Positions 9,470 to 19,874 are shown, numbered from the stretch's first letter. The stretch: 64,000 bases of DNA from Methylomarinovum caldicuralii (GCF_033126985.1 NZ_AP024714.1:496001-560000), one strand, 5' to 3'. The notes: generated by a model from the sequence alone, not told the origin. Numbers and translations are program-made.

Positions 9470-9612
9470 GAATTGGTTCTCCTTGGGTCTCGGTCTTTAT
9501 CGTTATCGACGCCCCAAGGATAAGCCCCCCAAAGCCCGGACGCAACGCCGGCAGGCGGCCGATTTTGGACTACACTTGCCAGTAAACGCCTTTTCGAGGG
9601 AGAGCAATCACG

Positions 9613-10140
9613 ATGCGCGAGCGACCGACCCCAAAAAACCACGAGATCAAACTCGGAGAAGAGGAATTCATCGTCAGCAAAACCGACACCAGCGGCAAGA
9701 TCACCTACGCCAACCGAGTGTTCATGGAAATCTGCGGCTACAGCGAGCGGGAGCTTTTGGGAGTGCAGCACAACATCATCCGCCACCCCGACATGCCCCG
9801 GGCGGTGTTCCGGCTGCTGTGGGACACCCTCAAGGAGAAGAAGGAATTCTTCGGCTTCGTCAAGAATCTGTGCAAGGACGGCTCCTACTACTGGGTGTTC
9901 GCCAACGTTACCCCGGATATTGACAACGGCGGCCGGGTGGTGGGTTACTACTCGGTGCGGCGTCAGCCGCCGCTTTCCGCCATCCGCACCATTGAGCCCA
10001 TCTACCAGGAAATGCTGCGGATCGAAAAAAGCGCCGGCGGCGTCAAGCAGGGCATCGCCAAGGCCCAAGCTTATCTGCAGGACCTGCTTGCCGGCAAGGG
10101 CACCGATTACGAGAAATTCGCGCTGGAACTCTACGGTTGA
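9613..10140 (+). CDS. PAS domain protein, Aer-type redox sensor domain
   Basis: 175 residues containing one PAS fold (about 20-115) closest in pattern to the N-terminal PAS of the aerotaxis receptor Aer: [18 protein letters not shown], the [13 protein letters not shown] loop and [11 protein letters not shown]. Such domains bind FAD and report redox state. The remaining about 60 residues are helical, with no output domain. The chemoreceptor gene begins 11 nt after the stop, so the two probably form a split Aer-like sensor (inference). Confidence 0.88.
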   Translation: MRERPTPKNHEIKLGEEEFIVSKTDTSGKITYANRVFMEICGYSERELLGVQHNIIRHPDMPRAVFRLLWDTLKEKKEFFGFVKNLCKDGSYYWVFANVTPDIDNGGRVVGYYSVRRQPPLSAIRTIEPIYQEMLRIEKSAGGVKQGIAKAQAYLQDLLAGKGTDYEKFALELYG

Positions 10141-10151
10141 AGGGAAAAGTC

Positions 10152-11663
10152 ATGACCGACAAAAGCCAACGTTACCAATACCAACCGTTTCTGCGGACCA
10201 AGATCAACCTTCTGTGTGCCGCCGTCGTTCTGCTGCCGCTCGCCTTTATGATCTGGCAGGGATTCAGCCGGGGCTGGGACGTGTCGCTGGCGCTGCTGCC
10301 GCTGGCCATGGCGGCCGTCGCCTGGTTCGGCCATCGCACCATCAGCCGCTATCTCGATGCCATCGGCCGGGTTCACCAGGTGTTGAAGCGTTGCCGCCAG
10401 GGTGAGTTCCATCACCGCATCACCCACGTCCATGCCCTGGGAGAAGTGGGGCAGATAGCCTGGGAGCTGAATGAGTTCCTCGACCTGTGCGAGGCCTATT
10501 TCCGCGAGATGACCACCGTGTTCACCCGCGCCGGCAACGGCGATTTCCACCGCCGCGCCTTCGGCCACGGCCTGCCGGGGCGGCTGCGCCAGAGTCTGAA
10601 GTACGCCAACCTTGCGCTGGAGACCATGAAGGAGAACCACGAACACCAGCTGGCCACCCGCCTGTCCCACAATCTCCACGACCTCAACACCGGCAATCTG
10701 GTCAGCAACCTCAAACTGTGCCAGAACGACATGGTCCAGATCACCCAGATCCTCGAAGACGTGGTGAAGATCGCCGACGAGAACGCCACCGCCGCCTCCG
10801 AGAGCAAGGCGGGGGTGGACGAGGTGCGCGAGGCGGTCGGCAACATCGCTGACAAGGTCGCCTCCGCCGCCCGCATCATCAACGATCTGAGCGAGAACAG
10901 CAAACAGGTGATCAATTCCCTGTCGATCATCACCGAAATCGCCGACCAGACCAGCCTGCTGGCCCTCAACGCCTCCATCGAGGCCGCCCGCGCCGGCGAA
11001 TACGGCCGCGGTTTCGCCGTCGTCGCCGACGAGGTCAAGGCCCTGTCCAACCGCACCAAAGAGGCGGCGGTGGAGATTTCCAAGATCCTGCAGAGCTTCG
11101 GCACCAGCGTGGAGGCGATTTCCCGGGAGGCGAGCGAATCGGTCTCCCTGGCCGAGCAGATGCAGCCGCTGGTGCAGGCTTTCAGTATCCGCTTCGGCGA
11201 GTTCGAACAGGCCTCGCACCGCACCATCGTTCAGGCCACCAATGCCCAGGAAACCGCTTTCAGCACCCTGGTGAAGGTGGACCACGTCATCTACAAGCAG
11301 AACGCCTATCTTGCCGTTGCCGATCCGGGAACCAACGTCAACGAGGGCAAGGCCATCGCCGTGGACGATCACTCCTGCCGCCTCGGCAAATGGTACTACG
11401 AGGGGGTCGGCAAGGAGCGTTTCAGCAGCCTGCCGAGTTACAAGAAGCTCGAGGCACCCCACGAGGAGGTGCATACCTCAGCCCACCGGGCGCTGGAACT
11501 GGCCCGCCAGGACTGGAAAGCCAACCAGCACCTCATCGACGAAATCACCGCCGCGATGGAGAAGATGGAAAGGAGCAGTCTGGGCGTGATGGAAGTGCTC
11601 AATCAGATGAACGCGGAGTCCATCGCCCGCCGCGAACAGCAGGAACAACGCCTGCACCAATAG
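10152..11663 (+). CDS. Methyl-accepting chemotaxis protein with C-terminal CZB (zinc-binding) domain
   Basis: 503 residues. Two hydrophobic segments near the N-terminus ([18 protein letters not shown] and [16 protein letters not shown]) are separated by only a few residues, so there is no periplasmic ligand domain. HAMP-like linker and signalling domain follow; the hairpin tip motif [24 protein letters not shown]-type is clear at about 258-285. The C-terminus has a CZB domain ([10 protein letters not shown], with later His residues in [13 protein letters not shown]), known to bind zinc and sense oxidants. ATG at 10152 is preceded by AGGGAAAAG. Cotranscribed with the PAS gene. Confidence 0.93.
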   Translation: MTDKSQRYQYQPFLRTKINLLCAAVVLLPLAFMIWQGFSRGWDVSLALLPLAMAAVAWFGHRTISRYLDAIGRVHQVLKRCRQGEFHHRITHVHALGEVGQIAWELNEFLDLCEAYFREMTTVFTRAGNGDFHRRAFGHGLPGRLRQSLKYANLALETMKENHEHQLATRLSHNLHDLNTGNLVSNLKLCQNDMVQITQILEDVVKIADENATAASESKAGVDEVREAVGNIADKVASAARIINDLSENSKQVINSLSIITEIADQTSLLALNASIEAARAGEYGRGFAVVADEVKALSNRTKEAAVEISKILQSFGTSVEAISREASESVSLAEQMQPLVQAFSIRFGEFEQASHRTIVQATNAQETAFSTLVKVDHVIYKQNAYLAVADPGTNVNEGKAIAVDDHSCRLGKWYYEGVGKERFSSLPSYKKLEAPHEEVHTSAHRALELARQDWKANQHLIDEITAAMEKMERSSLGVMEVLNQMNAESIARREQQEQRLHQ

Positions 11664-11706
11664 GCTGCCTGAAACGCTGGTCGGGTGGGCTGACGCGGGC
11701 GGAACC

Positions 11707-12243
11707 TCAAAACTCGATCCCCTGCTCGGCCTCGATCCCCTGCCGATAAGCGTGCTTGACCAGGCGCATCTCGGTAACGGTATCGGCCGCCTCGATCACC
11801 TCGGGGGGGGCACTGCGGCCGGTGAGGATCAAATGCAGCCAGGCGGGCTTGCGCGTGCGGATGAAGGCGGCGATCTCCCGACCGGAAATCCAGCCGTAAC
11901 CGCAGCAGTAGTTGATCTCGTCGAGGACGACGAGATCGTATTTCTCGCTGAGGATCTTCGCCCGGGCGAAGTCCCAGGCCGCCCGGGCGACGGCCCGGTC
12001 ACGCTGCGGGTTCTTGGTGTCCCAGGTGAATCCCTCGCCCTTGACGTGCCATTCGATGTTGTCGAAGCAGGCCGCGGCGCGCTGTTCGCCGGTCTGCCAG
12101 CGGCCCTTGATGAACTGGATCACGCATACCTGCATCCCCCAGCCTGCGGCGCGGAACGCCACCCCAAAGGCGCTGGAGGATTTGCCCTTGCCCTCGCCGG
12201 TGTGCACCAGCACCCGGCCGTGACGGCGGGAACGGGGTTTCAC
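11707..12243 (-). CDS. cobO: Corrinoid adenosyltransferase (CobO/BtuR type)
   Basis: 178 residues. It transfers adenosyl from ATP to cob(I)alamin or cobinamide. The P-loop GEGKGKSSSAFG at about 17-28 is the CobA/BtuR signature; VVLDEINYCCGYGWI and LHLILTGRSAPPEVIEAAD complete the family pattern. Start GTG at 12243 overlaps the stop of the DUF2442 gene (GTGA), so it ends the dsbC-DUF4160-DUF2442-cobO series. Convergent with the chemoreceptor gene across 43 nt. No other cobalamin genes are in the window. Confidence 0.93.
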   Translation of the reverse strand: MKPRSRRHGRVLVHTGEGKGKSSSAFGVAFRAAGWGMQVCVIQFIKGRWQTGEQRAAACFDNIEWHVKGEGFTWDTKNPQRDRAVARAAWDFARAKILSEKYDLVVLDEINYCCGYGWISGREIAAFIRTRKPAWLHLILTGRSAPPEVIEAADTVTEMRLVKHAYRQGIEAEQGIEF

Positions 12244-12503
12244 GTTGCCAACAGGGGGAAACGCTCCGGATGCTCGATGATTTCCAGGCTCAAATCCACA
12301 TCCAGATCGGGCCAGTACAGATGCCCGGGAGTTATTTCCTGCACATGGCAGATCCTCTCCGACGGCTGATCACGAAACCAGGGGAAATCGTCGTATGCCA
12401 GGAAATACTCCCGGCCATGGAACAGTATCCAGATTCCGTGCTCAGTGATCCCTGTCACTTCGATTCCTGAAGTGTGTTTTCCAGGCGTTGACGAATGTTG
12501 CAT
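12240..12503 (-). CDS. DUF2442 domain protein
   Basis: Up to 87 residues. The core (EVTGITEHGIWILFHGREYFLAYDDFPWF) is the compact beta-strand pattern of DUF2442. It overlaps the upstream DUF4160 gene by 62 nt if the ATG at 12503 is used; a GTG near 12458 would reduce the overlap, so the start is uncertain. DUF4160-DUF2442 pairs recur as adjacent small genes and are suspected toxin-antitoxin-like modules, but no activity can be read here. Tightly coupled to cobO downstream. Confidence 0.8.
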   Translation of the reverse strand: MQHSSTPGKHTSGIEVTGITEHGIWILFHGREYFLAYDDFPWFRDQPSERICHVQEITPGHLYWPDLDVDLSLEIIEHPERFPLLAT

Positions 12504-12699
12504 AGTTGGCCTCGATGACTTGCTCGATATGCTTCAACTGCCGTCGCGATAGGCGGTAATTTTTCGCCAAGTCGATCTGCGGTTCCAGCCAGAATTTGGC
12601 TTCTCCCTCGGCACACACCACATGTACGTGCATTCGGGGTTCTTCCCGGGAAAAGAAGAAATAGCGATAACCGTCTTCCTGGAGGATTGTCGGCGTCAT
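12442..12699 (-). CDS. DUF4160 domain protein
   Basis: 85 residues with the DUF4160 pattern: a short TILQEDGYRYFFFSREE lead, the HVHVVCAEGEAKFWLEP strand motif and a helical end (LSRRQLKHIEQVIEANY). Its ATG at 12699 overlaps the dsbC stop (ATGA), so it sits in the dsbC transcript. Paired with the DUF2442 gene that overlaps its 3' end, which suggests that the two products act together. Function unknown. Confidence 0.82.
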   Translation of the reverse strand: MTPTILQEDGYRYFFFSREEPRMHVHVVCAEGEAKFWLEPQIDLAKNYRLSRRQLKHIEQVIEANYATFVNAWKTHFRNRSDRDH

Positions 12700-13406
12700 T
12701 GCCCTCCGGCTTCCTCCAGATGCCGCGCCAGGGTGTCCGGGGGCACGTAGCCCGGCAGGATCTCGCCGGTTTCGGTGACGATCATCGGCGTGCCGGTGAC
12801 GCCGAACTGCTGGGCCAGCGCCATATGCTGATCCACCGGATGGTCACAGGTCTTCAGTTCGATTTCCTTGCCCTGCTTGGCCTCCGTCAGCGCCTTGCGG
12901 CGGTCCTTGGCGCACCAGACCGCGATGGCCTTGTCGTAGGAATGGGATCCCTTGCCGGCGCGGGGGAAGAACAGGTAGCGCACCCGGATACCCCTGGCCA
13001 GATACTGATCGATCTGGGAATGGAGACGGCGGCAGTAACCGCAGTCGATGTCGGTGAACACGCTGATGGTGTGCTTCGGGTGCTCGGGGGCGAAGATGAT
13101 CATCTTGTCCTCGCCCAACGCTTCCAGTGCCTTCAGGCGGGCCTTGGCCTGCTTGGCCTCGGTCAGGTCGGTGCGGGTCTTGAGATCGATCAGGTGGCCG
13201 CGCAGGAGATAACGGCCGTCTTCGGAAGCGTAATAAATGTGCGGGCCAATGACCACCTCGTACAGGCCGGGCACCGGGGTTTCCCTGATGGCGTCGATGG
13301 TCGCTCCCGGCAGCTGCCGGCTCAAAGCCTGGCGCAGGGCGTCCGGTGGGGTCTCGGCGCCGGCGGTGGCGGTCAACAGAAGCAGGGGCAGGAGGATTTT
13401 CTTCAT
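12696..13406 (-). CDS. dsbC: Thiol:disulfide isomerase DsbC
   Basis: 236 residues. Periplasmic isomerase that reshuffles wrong disulfides. Signal peptide MKKILLPLLLLTATAGA; N-terminal dimerisation domain (about 20-85); thioredoxin-fold catalytic domain with active-site CGYC in TDIDCGYCRRLHSQ (about 111) and the cis-Pro loop GVTGTPMIV near the end. Follows rseP by 7 nt, placing an oxidative-folding enzyme at the end of the envelope-biogenesis operon where bamA is usually found. Confidence 0.95.
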   Translation of the reverse strand: MKKILLPLLLLTATAGAETPPDALRQALSRQLPGATIDAIRETPVPGLYEVVIGPHIYYASEDGRYLLRGHLIDLKTRTDLTEAKQAKARLKALEALGEDKMIIFAPEHPKHTISVFTDIDCGYCRRLHSQIDQYLARGIRVRYLFFPRAGKGSHSYDKAIAVWCAKDRRKALTEAKQGKEIELKTCDHPVDQHMALAQQFGVTGTPMIVTETGEILPGYVPPDTLARHLEEAGGQ

Positions 13407-13413
13407 GGCAACC

Positions 13414-14775
13414 TCAATGGAATAGGCGTTGGATGTCGAGGAAGATCGCCAGGGTCATCAGCGCCAGCAGAATGGCCATGCCGATCTGCTGGGCCAGCGC
13501 CATGGCCTCGTCGGAGAGGGGCCGGCCGCGCACCGCTTCGATCAGGTAGAACAGCAGATGACCGCCGTCGAGCACCGGAATCGGCAGCAGGTTCAACACC
13601 CCCAGGCTGATGCTGACGATGGCGATGAACTTGAGGAAGGCGTCCATCCCCAGGGCCGCCGACTGGCCCGCATACTGGGCGATGCTGATGGGACCGGAAA
13701 GGTTCTTGACCGAAGCCTGGCCCACCAGCATCTTGCCGATCATCTTCAGGGTCAGCCAGGCGTATTCGAAGGTCTTGCCGACGGCGGCCGGAATCGCCTC
13801 CAAAGGTCCCAGACGGTAGCTGACCTTGAGACGCTCGAAGGCTTCAGCGGGGATCCTGACTCCGGCACCGATCCTGCCGCGCGGCTTGCCGTCCGCCCCC
13901 GGCACCGATTCGGGAATGACCGTGACCTCGGCCTCCAGACCGGCACGCTCGAGCGTCAGGGTCAAGGGCTTGCCGGGGCTGTCGCGCACGATCTTGACCA
14001 GCTCGCGCCAGTCGTCGATGGGCCGGCCATCGACCGCCACGATCCGGCCCCCCGGCTGGAGGCCGGCCTGATCCGCCGGGCTGCCCGGCTGAACGGTGGC
14101 GATGACCGGCGGAATCGGCGGCTGCCAGGGGGTAAGGCCGAGCTTGCCGCCGAGCTCATTGGGGTTTTGCGCCAGTGCCTCGGGAATCTCCAGGATGCGG
14201 ATCTCGCGGTCGCCACCGGGACGGCGCACCTCGATGCGCAGCCTGCGCTTTTCCAGCATTTCCGCCGTCAGCTTGCTGATGACCAGGCTCCAGGTGGGCG
14301 TGCGTTCGCCTTCCACGGCGATGATCTCGTCCCCGGGCTCGAAGCCGGCGGCGGCCGCCAGGGTGTCGGGGGGCACCTCGCCCACGACGGGTTTGAGACC
14401 GGTTTCCCCGGTCACCAGCACCACCCAGTAGAGGATCACCGCCAGCAGCAGATTGAACAGGGGTCCGGCGGCGACGATGGCGACCCGCTTGGCGAGCGGC
14501 TGCCGGTTGAAGGCGCGGGGGAGGTCTTCCGGTTTCACCTCCCCCTCACGCTCGTCCACCATCTTGACATACCCCCCCAGGGGCAGGGCGCAGATGACGA
14601 ACTCAGTGTCCTCCGGGGCGCGTTGCCAGCGCCACAGCGGGGGGCCGAAGCCCACGGCGAAGCGGATCACCTTGACCCCCATGCGGCGGGCGACCCAGAA
14701 GTGGCCGAATTCGTGGAAGGTGATCAGGACCCCGATGGCGACGATGAAGAAGAAAATGTTATGGGCGATGTCCAT
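13414..14775 (-). CDS. rseP: Site-2 protease RseP (zinc metalloprotease)
   Basis: 453 residues. Inner-membrane protease that cleaves RseA in the sigma-E envelope-stress pathway. Zinc motif HEFGH at residues 21-25 in the first membrane helix; two PDZ domains (GEVPPDTLAAAAGFEPGDEI and VQPGSPADQAGLQPGGRIVAVDG); C-terminal zinc-coordinating LDGGH in PIPVLDGGHLLFYLIEAV. Length is normal. It follows dxr by 21 nt in the standard gammaproteobacterial order. Confidence 0.97.
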   Translation of the reverse strand: MDIAHNIFFFIVAIGVLITFHEFGHFWVARRMGVKVIRFAVGFGPPLWRWQRAPEDTEFVICALPLGGYVKMVDEREGEVKPEDLPRAFNRQPLAKRVAIVAAGPLFNLLLAVILYWVVLVTGETGLKPVVGEVPPDTLAAAAGFEPGDEIIAVEGERTPTWSLVISKLTAEMLEKRRLRIEVRRPGGDREIRILEIPEALAQNPNELGGKLGLTPWQPPIPPVIATVQPGSPADQAGLQPGGRIVAVDGRPIDDWRELVKIVRDSPGKPLTLTLERAGLEAEVTVIPESVPGADGKPRGRIGAGVRIPAEAFERLKVSYRLGPLEAIPAAVGKTFEYAWLTLKMIGKMLVGQASVKNLSGPISIAQYAGQSAALGMDAFLKFIAIVSISLGVLNLLPIPVLDGGHLLFYLIEAVRGRPLSDEAMALAQQIGMAILLALMTLAIFLDIQRLFH

Positions 14776-14796
14776 GATCCACCTCGGCGGATTGGG

Positions 14797-15969
14797 TTAG
14801 CGGGCAACCAGGCTTTCCGCATGACGGCGCGCCTCGGCGTCGGCCGCCAGGACGCTGTCGAGATCGGCGGCGGTGCTGGCGGGGATGGCGTCCAGGGTGG
14901 CGGCGATGACCTCGGCGATGGCGGTGAAGGGGATGCGGCGTTCCAGGAAGGCAGCCACCGCCACTTCGTTGGCGGCGTTGAGCAGGGCCGGGGCGGTGCC
15001 GCCGGCACGGGCGGCCTCGAAGGCCAGCTTAAGACAGGGGAAACGGTCGAAATCCGGCTCGCGGAAATCCAGCCGCGCCACATCGAACAGATCCAGCGGT
15101 TCCACCCCGGAATCGATCCGCTCAGGCCAGGCCATGCCGTAGGCGATGGGAATGCGCATGTCGGGGTTGCCCAGCTCGGCCAGCACCGAGCCGTCGTCGT
15201 AATCCACCAGGGAGTGGACCACGCTCTGGGGGTGAATCACCACCTGGATGCGCTCCGGGGGCAGATCGAAAAGCAGACAGGCTTCGATGACCTCCAGGCC
15301 CTTGTTCATCATGGTGGCCGAATCCACCGAGATCTTCTTGCCCATGTCCCACTTGGGGTGGGCCACCGCCTGTTCCGGGGTGACGTGGGGAAGGCGCTCC
15401 AGCGGCGTGTCGAGGAACGGCCCGCCCGAGGCGGTCAGCAGGATCCGGCGCACCGCCGCCGGGGGATGCCCGGCGCGGTAGCCGGCGGGCATGCACTGGA
15501 AGATGGCGTTGTGCTCGCTGTCGATGGGCAGCAGTTCCGCGTCCGCCTCCCGCACCGCCTCCATGAACACCGGCCCGGAAACCACCAGCGCCTCCTTGTT
15601 GGCCAGCAGAATGCGCTTGCCGGCCCGGGCCGCCGCCAGCGTCGGCAGCAGGCCGGCGGCGCCGACGATGGCGGCCATGACGTAATCGACCTCAGGCAGG
15701 GTGGCCACGGTGGTCAGCCCTTCTTGGCCGTGCAATACCTGGGTGTCCAGCCCGGCCTCACCCAAGCGCTGCTGCAGCGCGGCGGCATCGCCTTCCTCGC
15801 CCACCACGGCATAGGCGGGGCGGTGGCGCAGGCACTGGCGGTACAGGTCTTCGATACGGCGGTGGCCGGTCAACGCCACCACCCGGTATCGCTCCGGGTG
15901 GCGTGCCACCACATCAAGGGTGCTGACCCCGATCGAGCCGGTGGCGCCGAGGATGCACAACCCTTTCAC
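14797..15969 (-). CDS. dxr: 1-deoxy-D-xylulose 5-phosphate reductoisomerase
   Basis: 390 residues, the second step of the MEP isoprenoid pathway. NADPH-binding GATGSIG at residues 8-14; metal and substrate region [21 protein letters not shown] flexible-loop segment; [17 protein letters not shown] dimer region. The frame is open far upstream, but the GTG at 15969 is the real start: it overlaps the cdsA stop (GTGA) and has GGAGA eight bases upstream. Confidence 0.97.
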   Translation of the reverse strand: MKGLCILGATGSIGVSTLDVVARHPERYRVVALTGHRRIEDLYRQCLRHRPAYAVVGEEGDAAALQQRLGEAGLDTQVLHGQEGLTTVATLPEVDYVMAAIVGAAGLLPTLAAARAGKRILLANKEALVVSGPVFMEAVREADAELLPIDSEHNAIFQCMPAGYRAGHPPAAVRRILLTASGGPFLDTPLERLPHVTPEQAVAHPKWDMGKKISVDSATMMNKGLEVIEACLLFDLPPERIQVVIHPQSVVHSLVDYDDGSVLAELGNPDMRIPIAYGMAWPERIDSGVEPLDLFDVARLDFREPDFDRFPCLKLAFEAARAGGTAPALLNAANEVAVAAFLERRIPFTAIAEVIAATLDAIPASTAADLDSVLAADAEARRHAESLVAR

Positions 15970-16880
15970 CAGAAAATCTCCCGTCCGTAGAAGCCGGCAT
16001 AGAGGACACAGCCGGCCGCCAGCAGGCTGTCGATGCGGTCGAGCAGTCCGCCGTGGCCCGGCAGCAGCCGGCCGGAATCCTTGACCCCGGCCCAGCGCTT
16101 GTACAGGCTCACCAGCAGGTCGCCGCAAACGGAAACCAGCACCGCGATCAGCGCCAGCAGGGTAAAGTCGAGCACATCCTTGATGGAAAACTCCAGGAAG
16201 AAATAGCCGATCCCGGCGGCGAACAGGGCGCAGGCCAACAGGGCGCCATAAACGCCCTCCAGGGTCTTGCCCGGACTGATGGCCGGCGCCAGCGGCGTCC
16301 GGCCCCACTTGCGGCCGGCGAAATAGGCGGTGCTGTCGGCGATCCACACCAGCAGCAGCAGGTAGAGGATGGAGGCGTTGCCGAAATTGGCCCGCAGGCG
16401 CGCCATGATCAGCCAGGCGGTACAGAGGACGAACCAGGCGACGAAGACCCGCATCCCGCGGGACCAGACTTGCTTCACCAGCCGCTCCGGCCAGGTGCGC
16501 AGATAGAAACCGAAGCCGAGCCAGAACAGCAGCGCCGGCCAGACAATGTGGTCGAGGGCCAACACCGCCTTCATCAGCCACGACTGCCCCGTGGTCGCCG
16601 CCAGCCAGCCGATCAGCTTGGGCCAGTACCAGGCCAGTATCTGGAACGCCAGCACTAGGGCGACGAAAACGATCCTTCCCGGAACTTTGCGGATCCCCGC
16701 CAGGGCGCTCCATTCCCAGGCGGCGGCGAGGATGACCACACCCCAGGCGATGAGAAAGCCTTTGACCGGCAGATAGTAGGCCGCCCCCAGCACCAGGGGA
16801 ATCAGTACCGCGGCGGTGGCGACCCGCAACATCAGATTGCGGTTCCAGAGGGAAGATGGGGAGGTGGTGGTTTCAGCCAT
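15966..16880 (-). CDS. cdsA: Phosphatidate cytidylyltransferase CdsA
   Basis: 304 residues, about eight membrane segments. It makes CDP-diacylglycerol from phosphatidate and CTP, the branch point for phospholipids; pssA at 58645 uses its product. The C-terminal CDP-DAG synthase signature is recognisable ([26 protein letters not shown]-type, with conserved Asp and Gly residues), as is the [15 protein letters not shown] loop. Sits between uppS and dxr as in most gammaproteobacteria. Confidence 0.96.
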   Translation of the reverse strand: MAETTTSPSSLWNRNLMLRVATAAVLIPLVLGAAYYLPVKGFLIAWGVVILAAAWEWSALAGIRKVPGRIVFVALVLAFQILAWYWPKLIGWLAATTGQSWLMKAVLALDHIVWPALLFWLGFGFYLRTWPERLVKQVWSRGMRVFVAWFVLCTAWLIMARLRANFGNASILYLLLLVWIADSTAYFAGRKWGRTPLAPAISPGKTLEGVYGALLACALFAAGIGYFFLEFSIKDVLDFTLLALIAVLVSVCGDLLVSLYKRWAGVKDSGRLLPGHGGLLDRIDSLLAAGCVLYAGFYGREIFW

Positions 16881-16910
16881 GGCTCTTGATCTTCTTTATC
16901 GTTATGAGAT

Positions 16911-17672
16911 TCAGGCGCTCGATGCCGACAGCCTGCGCGCCACCTGCTCGCTGGTATGGCCGAAACGGCGCTCGCGGCGGGCGTATTCGGCCAGGGCCTT
17001 GTCCAGTTCCGCCTCGTCGAAGTCCGGCCACAGCACTCCGGTGAAATACAGTTCGGTGTAGGCCAGCTGCCACAGCAAAAAATTGCTGATCCGCAGCTCG
17101 CCGCCGGTACGGATGAACAGGTCCGGCTCCGGCAGATCGGCAAAGGACAGATGGGCGGCCAGCCTATTCTCGTCGATGTCGTCCGGGCTCAGCCGCCCCT
17201 CCGCCACCTCACGGGCGAGCCTACGGACCGCCTGGGCGATATCCCAGCGGCCGCCGTAGTTGGCGGCGATGAGCAGGGTCATGCGGTCGTTGCCTGCGGT
17301 CAGCGCCTCGGCCTCGGCGATCTTCGCCTGCAGCGCGGGGGAGAAGGCGCTGCGGTCGCCGATGACGCGCAGGCGGATGCCGTTCTCGCCGAGCTTGCGG
17401 GACTCGCGGGCCAGGGCCATTTCGAACAGCCGCATCAGGACGCTGACCTCCTCCGCAGGCCGGCGCCAGTTCTCGCTGCTGAAGGCGAACAGGGTCAGGA
17501 CTTCGATGCCCCGCCTGGCGCAATGCTCCACGGTCTTGCGGACCGCGGTCACCCCCGCCTGGTGGCCGGCGGTCCGGGGCAGATGACGGCGCCGCGCCCA
17601 GCGGCCGTTACCATCCATGATGATGGCAACGTGACGGGGCAACGTGGATTCCTCTGGCAGGGCTTGGGTCAT
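16911..17672 (-). CDS. uppS: Undecaprenyl diphosphate synthase
   Basis: 253 residues, cytosolic cis-prenyltransferase making the C55 carrier for cell-wall and surface-glycan precursors. The catalytic Asp is residue 20 in [10 protein letters not shown]; later signatures [13 protein letters not shown] and [19 protein letters not shown] are present. The C-terminus is slightly longer than average. Thirty nucleotides separate it from cdsA. Confidence 0.97.
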   Translation of the reverse strand: MTQALPEESTLPRHVAIIMDGNGRWARRRHLPRTAGHQAGVTAVRKTVEHCARRGIEVLTLFAFSSENWRRPAEEVSVLMRLFEMALARESRKLGENGIRLRVIGDRSAFSPALQAKIAEAEALTAGNDRMTLLIAANYGGRWDIAQAVRRLAREVAEGRLSPDDIDENRLAAHLSFADLPEPDLFIRTGGELRISNFLLWQLAYTELYFTGVLWPDFDEAELDKALAEYARRERRFGHTSEQVARRLSASSA

Positions 17673-17681
17673 GCAGAATGG

Positions 17682-18239
17682 CTACAGCGACAGCAGGTCT
17701 TTTTCCTTCTCCGCCAGGACAGCGTCGATCTTCTTGATGTAGTCGTCGGTCAGCTTCTGGATCTGCTCTTCGGCGCGGCGCTCCTCGTCCTCGGTGATGA
17801 GCTTTTCCTTGAGCGCCTCTTTCAACTCCTGGTTGGCCTCGCGGCGGATGTTGCGGATGGCGATGCGGCCCTGTTCAGCCTCGTGGCGGGCGACCTTGAC
17901 CAGCTCCTTGCGGCGCTCCTCGGTCAGCGCCGGCAGCGGCACCCGGATGACGGTTCCGGCGGTCATGGGGTTGATGCCCAGATCCGATTCCATGATCGCC
18001 TTCTCGATCACCGCCACCATGTTGCGCTCCCACGGGGTGATAGTCAGGGTACGGGCGTCCTCCACGGCGACGTTGGCCACCTGGCTGATTGGCACCTCGC
18101 TGCCGTAGTAGCTCACCCTGATGTGGTCGAGCAGGCTGGGATGGGCGCGGCCGGTGCGGATCTTGGCCAACTCCTGCTTGATGGCCACGACGGTCTTCTC
18201 CATCTTGGCCTTGGCTTCTTTGAGTATGTCCTCAATCAT
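17682..18239 (-). CDS. frr: Ribosome recycling factor
   Basis: 185 residues, family-standard length. It splits post-termination ribosomes together with EF-G. Helical domain I with [21 protein letters not shown], domain [15 protein letters not shown], and the final [20 protein letters not shown] helix all match RRF. Its start overlaps the pyrH stop by 8 nt. Confidence 0.98.
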   Translation of the reverse strand: MIEDILKEAKAKMEKTVVAIKQELAKIRTGRAHPSLLDHIRVSYYGSEVPISQVANVAVEDARTLTITPWERNMVAVIEKAIMESDLGINPMTAGTVIRVPLPALTEERRKELVKVARHEAEQGRIAIRNIRREANQELKEALKEKLITEDEERRAEEQIQKLTDDYIKKIDAVLAEKEKDLLSL

Positions 18240-18960
18240 CGTGCCTCCCCGTGTCGATGAGTGAACCGATGTCCTCGCCCTGGACCAGCCGCATAATCGC
18301 CCCCGGTTCGAACACGTTCATCACCCGCAGGGGCAGGTTGTGATCGCGGCACAGCACCAGCGCGGTGGTGTCCATCACCGCCAGCCGGCGCTGGAGGGCC
18401 TCGTCGTAGGTCAGATAGGGAATTTTCTCCGCGGCCGGGTCCTTGAAGGGATCGGCGCTATAGACGCCGTCCACCTTGGTGGCCTTGATCAGCAGATCGG
18501 CGTCGATCTCGATGGCCCGCAGGCTGGCGGCGGAATCGGTGGTGAAGAAGGGATTGCCGAGCCCGGCGGCGAAGATCACCACCCGCCCCTTCTCCAGATG
18601 GCGCACGGCACGGCGGCGGATGTAGTCCTCACACACCTGGTTGACCTTCAGGGCCGACATCACCCGCACCGGCTGCCCCAGGTGCTCGATGGCATCCTGC
18701 ATCGCCAGGGCGTTGATGACCGTGGCCAGCATGCCCATGTGATCGCCGGTGACCCGGTCGAGCCCCTCGGAGGCCAGCTGGGCGCCGCGGATGATGTTGC
18801 CGCCGCCGATCACCAGGCCGACCTCGACCCCGATGCCGCGCAGCTGCACGATTTCCCTGGCCAGACGGCGGACGGGGCCGGCGTCGAGGCCGGACTCCCG
18901 TTCCCCCATCAGCGCTTCGCCGCTGAGCTTCAGTAAGATCCGGCGGTAGCGCGGTTCCAT
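18232..18960 (-). CDS. pyrH: Uridylate kinase (UMP kinase)
   Basis: 242 residues, amino-acid-kinase fold that phosphorylates UMP to UDP. N-terminal phosphate loop [21 protein letters not shown], the [27 protein letters not shown] region and C-terminal [10 protein letters not shown] are typical of bacterial PyrH. Only 1 nt separates it from the tsf stop codon. Confidence 0.98.
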   Translation of the reverse strand: MEPRYRRILLKLSGEALMGERESGLDAGPVRRLAREIVQLRGIGVEVGLVIGGGNIIRGAQLASEGLDRVTGDHMGMLATVINALAMQDAIEHLGQPVRVMSALKVNQVCEDYIRRRAVRHLEKGRVVIFAAGLGNPFFTTDSAASLRAIEIDADLLIKATKVDGVYSADPFKDPAAEKIPYLTYDEALQRRLAVMDTTALVLCRDHNLPLRVMNVFEPGAIMRLVQGEDIGSLIDTGRHDD

Positions 18961-18961
18961 G

Positions 18962-19849
18962 TCAGTCGCCGCGGACCTGGGCCATCACTTCCTCGGCGAA
19001 GTCGGCCTGCTGCTTCTCGATGCCTTCCCCGACCTCGAAGCGGACGAAGCGGACCACCCTGGCGCCCTTCTGATCCAGCAGCTGGCCGACGCTCAGATCG
19101 GGATCCTTGACGAAAGGCTGGCCCAGCAAAGTGACCTCCTTGAGGAACTTGCGCAGACGGCCTTCCACCATTTTCTCGACGATGTTGGCCGGCTTGCCGC
19201 TGGCCTCGGCCTGGGCAGTGAAGATTTCCTTTTCCTTTTCCAGGGTTTCGGCCGGCACGTCCTTCTCCTCCACGCACACCGGCTTGCTGGCAGCGATGTG
19301 CATGGCGATGTCCTTGGCCAAGTCATCGTCGCCGCCCTCCATCTCCACCACCACGCCGATGCGGTTGCCGTGGAGATAGCAGGCCAGCTTGCCGGCCTCG
19401 GTCTCGAACTTCATCAGGCGGCGGATGGCGATGTTCTCGCCCAGCTTGGCCACCAGCTCGCGGCGGGCCTCCTCGACGGTGGGACCGCCCTCCTCGATCG
19501 GGGTCTCGAGCAGTTGCTCGACGGTCTCGACGCCGGTTTCCAGGGCGCGCTGGGCGACCTTGTCGACGAACTTGAGGAAGTCCTCGTTCTTGGCGACGAA
19601 GTCGGTCTCGCTGTTGACCTCCAGGATCACGGCGCGCTTGCCGTCGTCGGACACCTTGATGGCGATCTTGCCTTCGGCGGCGGTGCGGCCGGCCTTCTTG
19701 TCGGCCTTGGCCAGCCCGGCCTTGCGCATGTGCTCGATGGCGGCCTCGATGTCGCCGCCGGTTTCCACCAGGGCCTTCTTGCATTCCATCATGCCGGCGC
19801 CGGTGCGCTCACGCAGCGCCTTGACCATGGCAGCGGTAATATTGCTCAT
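18962..19849 (-). CDS. tsf: Elongation factor Ts
   Basis: 295 residues. Nucleotide exchange factor for EF-Tu. N-terminal UBA-like domain ([21 protein letters not shown]) followed by [14 protein letters not shown], the signature that contacts EF-Tu, and the coiled-coil dimerisation region. Near-standard length. Second gene of the rpsB operon. Confidence 0.98.
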   Translation of the reverse strand: MSNITAAMVKALRERTGAGMMECKKALVETGGDIEAAIEHMRKAGLAKADKKAGRTAAEGKIAIKVSDDGKRAVILEVNSETDFVAKNEDFLKFVDKVAQRALETGVETVEQLLETPIEEGGPTVEEARRELVAKLGENIAIRRLMKFETEAGKLACYLHGNRIGVVVEMEGGDDDLAKDIAMHIAASKPVCVEEKDVPAETLEKEKEIFTAQAEASGKPANIVEKMVEGRLRKFLKEVTLLGQPFVKDPDLSVGQLLDQKGARVVRFVRFEVGEGIEKQQADFAEEVMAQVRGD

Positions 19850-19874
19850 CTCTCGCTTACCTCTCGCTTGGATT

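Noticed and set aside
9497-9510. CTTTATCGTTAT shared with a site near 16892, each shortly before a minus-strand start codon
   Set aside because: Only 12 nt, with no matching second promoter element; chance similarity is likely.
13429-15990. Very long open frame on the plus strand opposite rseP and dxr
   Set aside because: Low-complexity His/Gln/Gly-rich translation typical of the antisense of GC-rich genes; rseP and dxr are unambiguous.
14797-16713. 638-codon open frame suggesting a Dxr fusion protein
   Set aside because: The upstream 250 codons are out-of-frame cdsA sequence; the GTG at 15969 with GGAGA and the GTGA overlap define dxr.
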